A DNA stretch of 9,011 nucleotides from Phycisphaerales bacterium (GTDB lineage Bacteria; Planctomycetota; Phycisphaerae; Phycisphaerales; UBA1924): contig JAIEQQ010000278.1 in assembly GCA_019747615.1 (NCBI GenBank), forward strand, positions 1 through 9,011. Reading direction: 5' to 3'. The translations under genes were made by a program, and so were the position numbers. Positions within the stretch are counted from its first letter, which is position 1. Each line of letters starts with the position of its first letter. Below the pieces are notes generated by a model. That model saw only the letters and a program-made list of their open reading frames with translations, did no database searches and was not told the origin of the DNA. Of the stretch, positions 1-6,263 are shown piece after piece.

Positions 1-514
1 TCTCCGCCCAGCGCGCCGCACCGGGGCCGGACAACGGCACCTGTCGCAGCGCGTTGAGCTCTTCTGGAGTCAGTGAGAAGTCCCGCGACACCGACGACGG
101 CAGAGACTCCACCGTGTCGCTCGACCGCGCCGCCGACGGCAGCTCAAGCAACGACGCCAGGACCCCCGACACTACTTTCTCATCCGGCGCGTACACGCGG
201 GCAGCACGCTCGCGAGCGCTCTCGCGAGCCCGCGCCGTGGCCTGCTCATCGTTCAATCGAAGCTCGACACGCGCCGCCCGCGCCTCGCTCATCACCTGCC
301 CGGGCGCCAGCAGGATCTGCCGCTGCATGAACACCAGCGTGCCGGCGATCAGCAGCGCCATGAGCGCCGCGATCAGCACCGTCCAGCCGCGCTCCGGCGA
401 GTTCACGAGCCACCTCTCGCCGGCCTCACGCAGAGCATCGCGCCGGCGCGCACCGACACCCTGCCCGTCCGCCCGGTCTCGAGTGCCCAGATTGCCGCTT
501 GCCGCCCGTGTCAT
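1..514 (-). CDS. 7TM-HD family membrane phosphohydrolase, N-terminal part (PgpH/YqfF type), cut by window edge
   Basis: The visible 171 residues are the N-terminus of a membrane protein that continues past the left edge. A basic cytoplasmic stretch (about 1-43) is followed by one hydrophobic segment (about 44-64). Next comes an extracytoplasmic region with the pattern of the 7TM-HDED extracellular domain: 'LAPGQVMSEARAARV' near 69-83, an Arg/Ala/Glu-rich helix, and 'ARVYAPDEKVV' near 105-115. In this family such a domain precedes seven membrane helices and a cytoplasmic HD domain; PgpH of Listeria hydrolyses c-di-AMP. The seven-helix block and HD motif lie outside the window, so the activity is inferred. 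The ATG at 514 is the only sensible start, because an in-frame TGA sits five codons upstream. No clear ribosome binding site is seen. It lies 76 bases after phoH on the same strand, the usual order in many bacteria (phoH, 7TM-HD, ybeY), which strengthens the call. Confidence 0.75.
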   Translation of the reverse strand, partial: MTRAASGNLGTRDRADGQGVGARRRDALREAGERWLVNSPERGWTVLIAALMALLIAGTLVFMQRQILLAPGQVMSEARAARVELRLNDEQATARARESARERAARVYAPDEKVVSGVLASLLELPSAARSSDTVESLPSSVSRDFSLTPEELNALRQVPLSGPGAARWAE

Positions 515-551
515 GGTGCCCGCTGTTCAGGCTGTCAAACTCGCTATCGCA

Positions 552-567
552 CGCGGCCCACGCCGCG
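552..567. repeat. Short GC-rich inverted repeat between phoH and the 7TM-HD gene
   Basis: CGCGGC (552-557) pairs with GCCGCG (562-567) around a four-base loop, within the 76-base gap between the two minus-strand genes. No T-tract follows on the minus strand, so it is not a standard intrinsic terminator. It could be chance in such GC-rich DNA, or a processing or translation-spacing element. Confidence 0.3.
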
Positions 568-590
568 CGCCGTCGTCACGTCCGAGAGCC

Positions 591-1652
591 TCACGCCCCC
601 GGCTCACCTTGCATCGACCCGCCGCTGCCCCGTCTTGTCCCCGTCTTGGGCTTATCGGTCTTTTCGTACGCATCAACGATCCGCTGCACCATCGGATGCC
701 GAACAATGTCCGCCTGGTCAAGGCCCGAGAACGCGAGGCCCGGCACCCGCTTCAGCGTCCGCACCGCGTCGATCAGTCCGCTCTGCGTCGGGTCTTCCAG
801 GTCCACCTGCGTGACATCGCCGGTCACGATGATCTTGGACCCATGGCCCATGCGCGTCAGGAACATGCGCATCTGCCCGCGCGTCGTGTTCTGCGCTTCA
901 TCAAGGATGATCACCGCCCGGTTCAGCGTCCGCCCGCGCATGTACGCCAGCGGCACAATCTCCACCACGTCGGTCTCCATGAACCGCCGGATCGTGTTGA
1001 AGTCCATCATCTCGTGCAGCGCATCGAGCAGTGGCCGCAGGTACGGATTCACCTTCTGTTGCAGGTCACCGGGCAGGAACCCGAGCTTCTCGCCCGCCTC
1101 GACCGCCGGCCGCGCCAGGATCACCTTGCGGCACCGCCCCATTTTCAGCAGATGCACCGCCGCCGCGACCGCCAGATACGTCTTGCCGGTGCCGGCGGGG
1201 CCGATGCCGAACACGACATCGTGATCACGAATCGCATCAAGGTACAACTGTTGATTGACGGTCTGGGCCTTGACAGGCTTACCGCCGACGTACACATTCA
1301 GCTGCGCACCCCACGCCGGCGCACTGGGATCTCCCACTTCCCAACCATCGCGAGCGAGCTGCGAGGTCTGCACCCCGTCGTCGCTCGCCTCCGCAGACGC
1401 CTGCGCGATCAGCGCCATCACCTCGCGCCGCTCGCCGAACCGCTGATCCCCCGACGCCGCGGCTTTGGTCAGTTGCTCCAGCACGCGCCGAGCAATCCCC
1501 AGCTCCGGCGACTCGCCACTGAGCTTGATCTTGCCCTCCCGCATGGAAATGCGCACGCCCAGCGCCTCGCGCATCATCTTTACGTTACGATCCGCGGGGC
1601 CAAAGATGCTCACCGGCTCGGCCCCACGAGGCACTTGTATGAACACGTCCAC
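591..1652 (-). CDS. phoH: PhoH family ATPase (PhoH-like protein)
   Basis: The protein is 353 residues from the chosen start, a normal length for the family. An N-terminal KH-like segment ('SIFGPADRNVKMM..LGVRI', about residues 15-36) matches the start of classical PhoH proteins. The P-loop ATPase follows: Walker A 'GPAGTGKT' (about 151-158), the family motif 'RPAVEAGEKLGFLPGDLQ' (about 182-199), and Walker B 'VIILDEAQNTT' (about 247-257). A later 'IIVTGDVTQVDL' motif is also present. PhoH proteins are cytoplasmic ATPases linked to RNA metabolism and ribosome maturation; the exact substrate is not settled. The GTG at 1652 is preferred to an in-frame ATG at 1790. The extra 46 residues are low-complexity and unlike the family, and AGGGAG lies 10 bases before the GTG. 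It is transcribed divergently from the lipoprotein gene at 1873; I see no convincing promoter in the 220 bases between them. Confidence 0.95.
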   Translation of the reverse strand: MDVFIQVPRGAEPVSIFGPADRNVKMMREALGVRISMREGKIKLSGESPELGIARRVLEQLTKAAASGDQRFGERREVMALIAQASAEASDDGVQTSQLARDGWEVGDPSAPAWGAQLNVYVGGKPVKAQTVNQQLYLDAIRDHDVVFGIGPAGTGKTYLAVAAAVHLLKMGRCRKVILARPAVEAGEKLGFLPGDLQQKVNPYLRPLLDALHEMMDFNTIRRFMETDVVEIVPLAYMRGRTLNRAVIILDEAQNTTRGQMRMFLTRMGHGSKIIVTGDVTQVDLEDPTQSGLIDAVRTLKRVPGLAFSGLDQADIVRHPMVQRIVDAYEKTDKPKTGTRRGSGGSMQGEPGA

Positions 1653-1662
1653 GCGTCTGCTA

Positions 1663-1668
1663 CTCCCT
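1663..1668 (-). promoter_or_regulatory. Ribosome binding site deciding the phoH start
   Basis: On the minus strand AGGGAG lies 10 bases before the GTG at 1652. It supports this start over the longer in-frame ATG at 1790. The spacing is slightly long but workable. Confidence 0.55.
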
Positions 1669-1872
1669 GCATCGCCTCTGCGGGGCCGGCCTACGCCAAC
1701 CCAGTCCGCCGCGACTTCACCGAACCCCGCACCCCCGACCACACCCCGGATGCTATCACCTCTGCGGCCCTGACCCCAGCCAGGCAACACGATCTCTACC
1801 GCCGTCAGGTTCAGCCCGCAGTTCCATCAATTCAAGACCGCCGCGCCGATCGCACTTTGGCAAACAAACACA

Positions 1873-2370
1873 ATGCTCAACACACCCGTGATAACGAGTC
1901 GATATTCTGCGATTGTGCTGACAATTGCATCGATTGCGATAGCATTCACTCTTTCCGGCTGCGGTCTCGTCCGGCCCCCCATGGCGCCGAATCCCTCCAC
2001 GATTCTCGCCGACTGGGACGACGTTGAGCCCGCCGCGTTTCACGCCCTCACCGCCGGCGAGTGTGCGATTCTCACCACCGAGCGGCCCAATCCACAGACC
2101 GTCGTCTTCACCCTCCGGAGCATCGTGGATGATCAGGGCACGCTCCGCTTCGAGCGTCCTGTCGCCGCCGGCTCTTCCACCCCAGGCTCATCCTCTGCCG
2201 ATGCCCGCAGCGCGGGTGCCGCCGCATTGCCGCCCGAGTCGATCACCGTCACTGCGTTTCTAGGGACCGCGTCAAGCCGCGATGCCGTTCGCGAGGGGCG
2301 ACTCATCGCCGCCGCGATCGCGCGTCTTCGCGAACTGGCGGGGCGCGCCTGGGCGCCGATCGCCGAGTGA
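1873..2370 (+). CDS. Small lipoprotein of unknown function
   Basis: A 165-residue protein with a clear lipoprotein signal peptide. A short N-region ([10 protein letters not shown]) and a hydrophobic core (about 12-26) end in the lipobox LSGC, with Cys30 as the predicted lipidated residue. The mature part is about 136 residues. It begins with a Pro-containing linker and has two regions that look folded (about 45-97 and 122-160), joined by a Ser/Ala/Gly-rich stretch (about 98-118). The C-terminal region is a likely helix rich in Arg and Ala. I recognise no family. It should be anchored to a membrane on the periplasmic side. No Shine-Dalgarno sequence is seen before the ATG. The gene is divergent from phoH and lies 89 bases before purE on the same strand; a hairpin between them (2377-2406) suggests it need not be co-transcribed with purE. 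Confidence 0.8.
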   Translation: MLNTPVITSRYSAIVLTIASIAIAFTLSGCGLVRPPMAPNPSTILADWDDVEPAAFHALTAGECAILTTERPNPQTVVFTLRSIVDDQGTLRFERPVAAGSSTPGSSSADARSAGAAALPPESITVTAFLGTASSRDAVREGRLIAAAIARLRELAGRAWAPIAE

Positions 2371-2376
2371 CCACGC

Positions 2377-2406
2377 GTCGGTCTCGCCCGCGCGGGCCGA
2401 ACCGAC
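2377..2406 (+). terminator. GC-rich hairpin between the lipoprotein gene and purE
   Basis: GTCGGT (2377-2382) pairs with ACCGAC (2401-2406), and GCCCG (2386-2390) pairs with CGGGC (2393-2397). That gives 11 base pairs with a symmetric 3x3 internal loop and a two-base gap at the tip; the innermost pairs would open to make a loop. It starts 6 bases after the lipoprotein stop. No U-tract follows, so it would be an atypical terminator, a 3'-end stabiliser, or a structure in the purE leader. Confidence 0.4.
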
Positions 2407-2447
2407 ATCGCGAACGGTCAGCGCGAACCGGGCGCGGCTGCGTTCGC

Positions 2448-2453
2448 TACACT
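2448..2453 (+). promoter_or_regulatory. Possible -10 element (TACACT) right before purE
   Basis: TACACT matches TATAAT at four of six positions and fits the TANNNT form seen before leaderless genes in some bacteria. It ends six bases before the purE ATG, so initiation at the usual distance would begin at or near the start codon. No ribosome binding site is present there, and no good -35 is visible at 16-18 bases. This is inference only. Confidence 0.25.
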
Positions 2454-2459
2454 CCGATC

Positions 2460-2999
2460 ATGTCCCCGCTCGTCGGCGTCATCATGGGTTCCTCGTCTGA
2501 TTGGGAGACGATGCAACACAGCGCCGCAACGCTCGAGCGGCTGTCAATCGCCCACGAAACACGCGTCGTCTCCGCCCATCGCACGCCGGATCTCCTCTTT
2601 GAGTACGCCGCCACCGCTCGCGCGCGAGGCATCGAAGTCATCATCGCCGGAGCCGGTGGCGCCGCCCACCTGCCGGGCATGTGCGCCAGCAAGACCTCCT
2701 TGCCGATCCTCGGCGTGCCCGTCGAATCCAAAGCCCTGCAGGGTGTCGACAGCCTGCTCTCGATCGTCCAGATGCCCGCCGGGGTTCCCGTCGGCACGCT
2801 AGCCATCGGGCGCGCCGGCGCGATCAACGCCGCTCTCCTGGCCGCTTCGATTCTCGTCGGCAAGCACCCGCACATTCTCGAAGCCCTCGAAGCCTTCCGA
2901 CGCGCACAGACGCAGCAAGCCCTCGACAGCGTCGTGCCACCGCCCACTCCTCGGAGCCATGACAGCGAAGGATTGCAGCCAGCGGAGCCGCGCCGATGA
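2460..2999 (+). CDS. purE: N5-carboxyaminoimidazole ribonucleotide mutase (class I PurE)
   Basis: PurE moves the carboxyl group of N5-CAIR to carbon 4 to give CAIR, a cytoplasmic step of de novo purine synthesis. The 179-residue protein shows the full family signature: '[13 protein letters not shown]' (6-18), the catalytic 'SAHRTP' loop with His40 (E. coli His45), '[12 protein letters not shown]' (63-74), and '[20 protein letters not shown]' (95-114). The last motif and the neighbouring purK indicate class I, which uses N5-CAIR, rather than class II, which takes CO2 directly. The core ends near residue 155, followed by a short Pro-rich tail (about 160-179) that looks disordered. The ATG at 2460 is chosen because the family sequence begins here; an in-frame ATG at 2367 would add 31 unrelated Arg-rich residues and overlap the lipoprotein stop. 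The stop overlaps the purK start. Confidence 0.97.
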   Translation: MSPLVGVIMGSSSDWETMQHSAATLERLSIAHETRVVSAHRTPDLLFEYAATARARGIEVIIAGAGGAAHLPGMCASKTSLPILGVPVESKALQGVDSLLSIVQMPAGVPVGTLAIGRAGAINAALLAASILVGKHPHILEALEAFRRAQTQQALDSVVPPPTPRSHDSEGLQPAEPRR

Positions 3000-4180
3000 T
3001 CGTCGGCATCCTCGGCGGCGGGCAACTGGCCCGAATGCTCGTGCTCGCCGGCACGCGCCTCGGCCTGCGCTTCCGCGTCTGGGAACCATCGCCCGACGCC
3101 GGCACGACCGAGATCGCACCGACCATTCACTCATCGTTCGATGACGCTCACGCCCTGAGCAACTTCGTCCGCAACCTTGATTCATGCACGCTCGAGTTCG
3201 AGAACGTGCCCGCCTCGCTGGCCGAGTCCATCGCGGCCCTCGGCGTGCCGATGCGTCCATCATCCACCGCCCTCAGCGTCGCCCAAGACCGACTGAGCGA
3301 AAAGACGCTCTTCCAGCGGCTCGGAATCCCGACGCCGCGCTTTGCTCCGGTGGATTCGATCGCGGACCTGCGAGCTGCCATCAGTTCCATCGGTACACCG
3401 GGCGTTCTGAAGACGCGCCGCCTCGGCTACGACGGCAAGGGCCAGTGCGTCATCAAGTCGGCGTCGCAGTTGGATGAAGCCTGGGCCTCGCTCAACGCGC
3501 CGGCGTCAGACGCCGCGCTCATCTACGAGCAGTTCATCACGTTCTCTCGCGAGCTCTCGATCCTCGGCGTGCGATCCAGCCAGGGGGCGGGGGGACAGGT
3601 GCGGTGCTACACGCTCACCGAGAACCACCACGCCTCGGGCATCCTGCGCCTCTCAATCGCGCCGGCGCCGCGCGTCTCGCCGGAGCTTCAGTCCCACGCT
3701 GAGTCGCTCGTGCAGCGGCTGATGAGCGAGCTGGACTATGTCGGCGTGATGGCACTCGAGCTGTTCGAATCCGCCGACACCACCGGCGGCGTCGGTGCCT
3801 CGCTCATCGCCAACGAAATCGCCCCGCGCGTTCACAACAGCGGGCACTGGACGATCGACGGGGCCGCGACGAGCCAGTTTGAGAACCACCTGCGCGCCGT
3901 CGTCGGCCTGCCACTGGGCGACTGCGCATGCACCGGGCACAGCGCGATGGTGAATGTCATCGCGCAGATGCCCGAGGCGGGCGCGAGCTGCGCGATCCCG
4001 TTCCTGCGTGTTCACGACTACGCCAAGAAGTCGCGCGCTGGGCGCAAGGTCGGCCACCTGAACGTCGTCGCGCCAGATGCGATCGAGCTCCGCCGCCGTC
4101 TCATCGAGCTTCGGAAAGCGAACCTCGTCGGCGTTGATCTCAGCGCTTTGGACAAAGTCGCGTTCGAACCGTCGCCTTAA
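2996..4180 (+). CDS. purK: 5-(carboxyamino)imidazole ribonucleotide synthase (PurK)
   Basis: PurK uses ATP and bicarbonate to carboxylate AIR to N5-CAIR, the substrate of PurE. It is a cytoplasmic ATP-grasp enzyme of 394 residues, a typical length. Visible motifs are the N-terminal '[12 protein letters not shown]' (4-15), 'LEFENVP' (66-72), 'QDRLSEK' (97-103), '[13 protein letters not shown]' (138-150, ATP-grasp glycine-rich loop), and '[15 protein letters not shown]' (272-286). The last carries metal and substrate ligands. '[15 protein letters not shown]' (342-356) is the usual C-terminal motif. The start is fixed by ATGA overlap with the purE stop, so translation is probably coupled and the two form one operon. 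The stop codon overlaps that of the convergent response regulator gene, with no room for a separate terminator. Confidence 0.97.
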   Translation: MIVGILGGGQLARMLVLAGTRLGLRFRVWEPSPDAGTTEIAPTIHSSFDDAHALSNFVRNLDSCTLEFENVPASLAESIAALGVPMRPSSTALSVAQDRLSEKTLFQRLGIPTPRFAPVDSIADLRAAISSIGTPGVLKTRRLGYDGKGQCVIKSASQLDEAWASLNAPASDAALIYEQFITFSRELSILGVRSSQGAGGQVRCYTLTENHHASGILRLSIAPAPRVSPELQSHAESLVQRLMSELDYVGVMALELFESADTTGGVGASLIANEIAPRVHNSGHWTIDGAATSQFENHLRAVVGLPLGDCACTGHSAMVNVIAQMPEAGASCAIPFLRVHDYAKKSRAGRKVGHLNVVAPDAIELRRRLIELRKANLVGVDLSALDKVAFEPSP

Positions 4181-4950
4181 CGACGCCCGCCGACAACGAT
4201 CGGGTGATTCAGCGGCGTCGGCGTGTTCTCAAGCATCACGGCCTGCCGAACGAGCTGCGCGAAGCTCTTGCACCCCATCTTGCGCATCACATTGGCCCGG
4301 TGGATCTCGATCGTCTTCACCGCCAGTTGCATCTCCGACGCCGCCTGCTTGTTCGAGCTGCCTCGACAGATCAGCCGCATGACCATCAACTCTCGCGACG
4401 TCAGCTTCGACTGCAACCGCAGCAGTTCGCCGACCGATTCCCGCTGTGAGACGCCCGTCCGCGAGCGCTCGATCACACTCCGCACCGCGTGCAGCAGTTC
4501 GCCCGGATCGGCGGGCTTCATCACGACCTCGCCAACTCCGGCCTTCATCGCTGCGACGGCACCGTGAACATCGCCGGGAGAAATCAGCATGACCGTGGGC
4601 ATGATGATGCCGGTGGCATGAAGCTGCGCCATCAGGTGCAGCCCACTGGAGCCGCCAAGATCGGCATCGCAGATAAGGCAACCGGTGGCCCCGGAGCCCA
4701 CGTGCGCGAGCATGTCTCCGGCGCTGGTGAACTCGCGGATCGCGCCGCCGTGAGTCTCGAGAACCGACGCCAGCCGACGGCGCTCGCCGCCGCTGGGATT
4801 GACGAGGTAGAGCGTGGTGACGGCGGTGAGGGCCGCGTTGCCGCTGAGCAACGAGCTGTCCGAGGGCGACCGCTCATCGACGGGGCGCGGCGTGTCATTC
4901 GGCGTGTGGGTCGTCATGGTGGACCGCTGATGAAGAGCTGAGCCGAGCAT
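4177..4950 (-). CDS. FixJ/LuxR-type response regulator with atypical receiver domain
   Basis: A 257-residue two-domain regulator. After a 45-residue polar leader comes a receiver-like domain (about 46-162), then a LuxR-type helix-turn-helix (about 178-240) with 'LTSRELMVMRLICRGSSNKQ' and 'VKTIEIHRANVMRKMG', the form typical of FixJ. The phospho-acceptor aligns with Asp95 (in 'CDADLGGSSG'), the switch Ser/Thr with Ser124, and the conserved Lys with Lys145 ('MKPAD'). The acidic pair that normally binds Mg2+ is replaced by Asn51-Pro52 ('YLVNPSG'), so normal phosphorylation is doubtful. It probably acts as a DNA-binding transcription regulator. The ATG at 4950 is chosen because AGGAG lies six bases upstream; an internal ATG at 4917 lacks this. 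No histidine kinase is seen in the window. Targets are unknown; the non-coding region upstream with inverted repeats could be its own control region. Confidence 0.88.
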   Translation of the reverse strand: MLGSALHQRSTMTTHTPNDTPRPVDERSPSDSSLLSGNAALTAVTTLYLVNPSGGERRRLASVLETHGGAIREFTSAGDMLAHVGSGATGCLICDADLGGSSGLHLMAQLHATGIIMPTVMLISPGDVHGAVAAMKAGVGEVVMKPADPGELLHAVRSVIERSRTGVSQRESVGELLRLQSKLTSRELMVMRLICRGSSNKQAASEMQLAVKTIEIHRANVMRKMGCKSFAQLVRQAVMLENTPTPLNHPIVVGGRR

Positions 4951-4956
4951 TGCAAT

Positions 4957-4961
4957 CTCCT
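4957..4961 (-). promoter_or_regulatory. Ribosome binding site of the response regulator
   Basis: AGGAG on the minus strand, six bases before the ATG at 4950. It decides this start over the ATG at 4917. Confidence 0.7.
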
Positions 4962-5105
4962 GGCCCTTAGGCGTGCGCTGGGCCGAAGCGCGGGCCCACG
5001 AGCCAGCGAAACGACATCCCTCGAAGATGCGCGGGAAACTTCATCCCGGCTGGGAATTCCAGTAGAGGCACCAAATGGAGATTCAGGTTCGCGCCAACAT
5101 TGAAC

Positions 5106-5124
5106 TTCCGCAAGAACTGCGGAA
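5106..5124. repeat. Inverted repeat 1 of the intergenic cluster
   Basis: TTCCGCA (5106-5112) and TGCGGAA (5118-5124) form a perfect seven-base inverted repeat around AGAAC. Neither strand carries a T-tract after it. It could be a regulator binding site or part of a structured leader for the downstream minus-strand regulator gene. Confidence 0.5.
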
Positions 5125-5126
5125 TC

Positions 5127-5140
5127 GCGACGAACGTCGC
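5127..5140. repeat. Inverted repeat 2 of the intergenic cluster
   Basis: GCGACG (5127-5132) and CGTCGC (5135-5140) are separated by AA. As RNA it would be a five-pair stem with a GAAC loop on the plus strand. It begins two bases after inverted repeat 1. Confidence 0.4.
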
Positions 5141-5166
5141 TCGGCCAGCTTCGCGTCTGAACGACG

Positions 5167-5192
5167 ATCGGTTCCCGGCGCGCGGGAACGAT
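5167..5192. repeat. Inverted repeat 3 of the intergenic cluster
   Basis: GTTCCCG (5171-5177) and CGGGAAC (5183-5189) flank GCGCG. With one bulged base (5170) the pairing extends by three more pairs, ATC (5167-5169) with GAT (5190-5192). It is the strongest of the three repeats between 5106 and 5192. Confidence 0.5.
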
Positions 5193-5275
5193 TCCTGCAA
5201 TGGCGGGGAAACACCCAAGGCAACGCCATCGACCGTGTCGACTGCGCTGCGGGCGCGCCGGCGGCACGCTCAGTA

Positions 5276-6154
5276 TCACTTGATGAGTTCGAAATCGTCG
5301 CGAGCGGCGAGGCACACCGGGCACTTCTTAAAGTCGAGCTTGTCAACCATGAAGCCGCAGGTCCGCGACACGTAATACTCCTTCGCGCCGGCCTTGAACT
5401 GACCCGGGTTGTCGCGCGCCTCACCCAACAGCGCGCTCTGCTCGCGCAGGGCATCGCGCGTGTAGCGCAGCGCCTGCATCACGTCGCGATTCATCTCGGT
5501 CTTTACCCGCGAAACGTACAGCGGGATCTGCTTGTCCTTCTCCTGGTCGATCGTCTGAATCAGCACCTTGATGTTGTCGGCGGTCTTGGCCTGGCTTGCC
5601 GGCGCCGCGTCGGCCTTCTTCTCCGTTGCGTTGAGCTTCTGCAGCACCGCCGCGAGCGTCCGCTGGCGGACCTCGCTCGATCTCTTCACGGCCCGGAACA
5701 GCGACGCCACCTGACCTTGACCCTCGTCGTCGGCCTGCTTGGCAAATCGCTCGCTCTGGGCAATGACAGATGTCGCAACCGCGTGGGCTTCTTGCAAGTC
5801 CGTGATCGTCTGATCACGCCCGACCATCCCCGCGGCACTCGGCTGCTCCTTCTTCACCCCCGGTCGCGCCGGCGCGGGCACGACCGGCGCGGGCGTTTCA
5901 GTCGGAATCGGAGCCGCCGGAGCGGTGTTGGGGGCCGGGGCGGGCGCGGGCGTGGGCACTGGCGGGGCTGGCTGGCGCGCCATCGCGACGCCCGCGAAAG
6001 AGATCATCGCCAAGACCAACACCACGGTGCGCGTCGGGCGCGCAGAAATCACCCCACCCGATAAGCGGGCGGGGTGATGTGATGAGCAAGACTCGCTCAT
6101 CGAAGCCGAGGCGGTGCTGAACCGGGGGAGGCTGGTGACGAGGTTCTCGGACAT
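5276..6154 (-). CDS. Exported protein with degenerate rubrerythrin-like domain
   Basis: A 292-residue protein. A polar leader (1-42) and a hydrophobic segment (about 43-58, ending 'GVAMA') look like a signal peptide with a long N-region, or a membrane anchor. A Pro/Ala-rich linker (61-99) follows. Residues about 117-250 are helical and align by eye with the two halves of rubrerythrin's four-helix bundle ('RFAKQADDEGQGQVASLF', 136-153). The C-terminus (260-291) resembles a rubredoxin-type knuckle: 'YYVSRTCGF' then 'KKCPVCLAARDDFEL'. Most diiron Glu/His positions appear lost, and the first knuckle is SxxC instead of CxxC, leaving Cys266, 278 and 281. Peroxidase activity therefore cannot be assumed. 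The ATG at 6154 has AGGAG seven bases upstream; a GTG at 6052 would give a more compact signal peptide and is a real alternative. It follows the PAP-CTERM gene on the same strand after 109 bases. Confidence 0.72.
   Translation of the reverse strand: MSENLVTSLPRFSTASASMSESCSSHHPARLSGGVISARPTRTVVLVLAMISFAGVAMARQPAPPVPTPAPAPAPNTAPAAPIPTETPAPVVPAPARPGVKKEQPSAAGMVGRDQTITDLQEAHAVATSVIAQSERFAKQADDEGQGQVASLFRAVKRSSEVRQRTLAAVLQKLNATEKKADAAPASQAKTADNIKVLIQTIDQEKDKQIPLYVSRVKTEMNRDVMQALRYTRDALREQSALLGEARDNPGQFKAGAKEYYVSRTCGFMVDKLDFKKCPVCLAARDDFELIK
6048..6078 (-). repeat. Strong hairpin within the 5' coding part of the rubrerythrin-like gene
   Basis: ATCACCCC-A-CCCG (6048-6060) pairs with CGGG-C-GGGGTGAT (6066-6078): 12 of 13 positions pair, with a five-base loop. 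Read on the minus strand it is followed by TTTCT, so it resembles a weak intrinsic terminator or attenuator. It lies about 76 bases after the ATG at 6154 and covers the alternative GTG start at 6052, so it could act on transcription or on translation of the exported protein. Confidence 0.5.
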
Positions 6155-6161
6155 GGCGGGG

Positions 6162-6166
6162 CTCCT
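6162..6166 (-). promoter_or_regulatory. Ribosome binding site of the rubrerythrin-like gene
   Basis: AGGAG on the minus strand, seven bases before the ATG at 6154. It is the main argument for the long N-terminus of the protein. Confidence 0.6.
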
Positions 6167-6263
6167 GAACAGCGTGATTCAGAAGCGTATTCGCACGCCA
6201 CGAGAACGCGATTCGACCTCGCGGACCCGTCCGCCCACCAACCGCCGGCCGCGCTCCGTTGCC

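Larger units (their letters stand above)
4951..5275. other. 325-base non-coding region upstream of the response regulator
   Basis: No gene is supported here, although several frames are open. Composition is visibly less GC-rich than in the flanking genes. It holds the regulator's ribosome binding site, a near-palindrome CTGGGAATTCCAG (5050-5062) containing GGAATTCC, and three consecutive inverted repeats at 5106-5192. It must also contain the 3' end of the exported rubrerythrin-like gene (stop at 5276), but I see no hairpin with a T-tract for it. No convincing sigma70 or sigma54 promoter could be picked out by eye. Confidence 0.6.

Noticed and set aside
54..2027. A 657-codon open frame on the plus strand opposite phoH and the 7TM-HD gene
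   Set aside because: It is Arg/His/Pro-rich, has no recognisable motifs, and lies antisense to two clear genes. Long antisense frames are expected in GC-rich coding DNA.
4967..5218. An 83-codon minus-strand frame in the region upstream of the response regulator
   Set aside because: No motif, no ribosome binding site that I could see, and the stretch holds inverted repeats and lower GC content, which fits non-coding DNA better.
5075..6064. A 329-codon plus-strand frame opposite the rubrerythrin-like gene
   Set aside because: It is Arg/Leu/Gly-rich without motifs, while the minus strand shows a signal peptide, linker and rubredoxin-like Cys motif.
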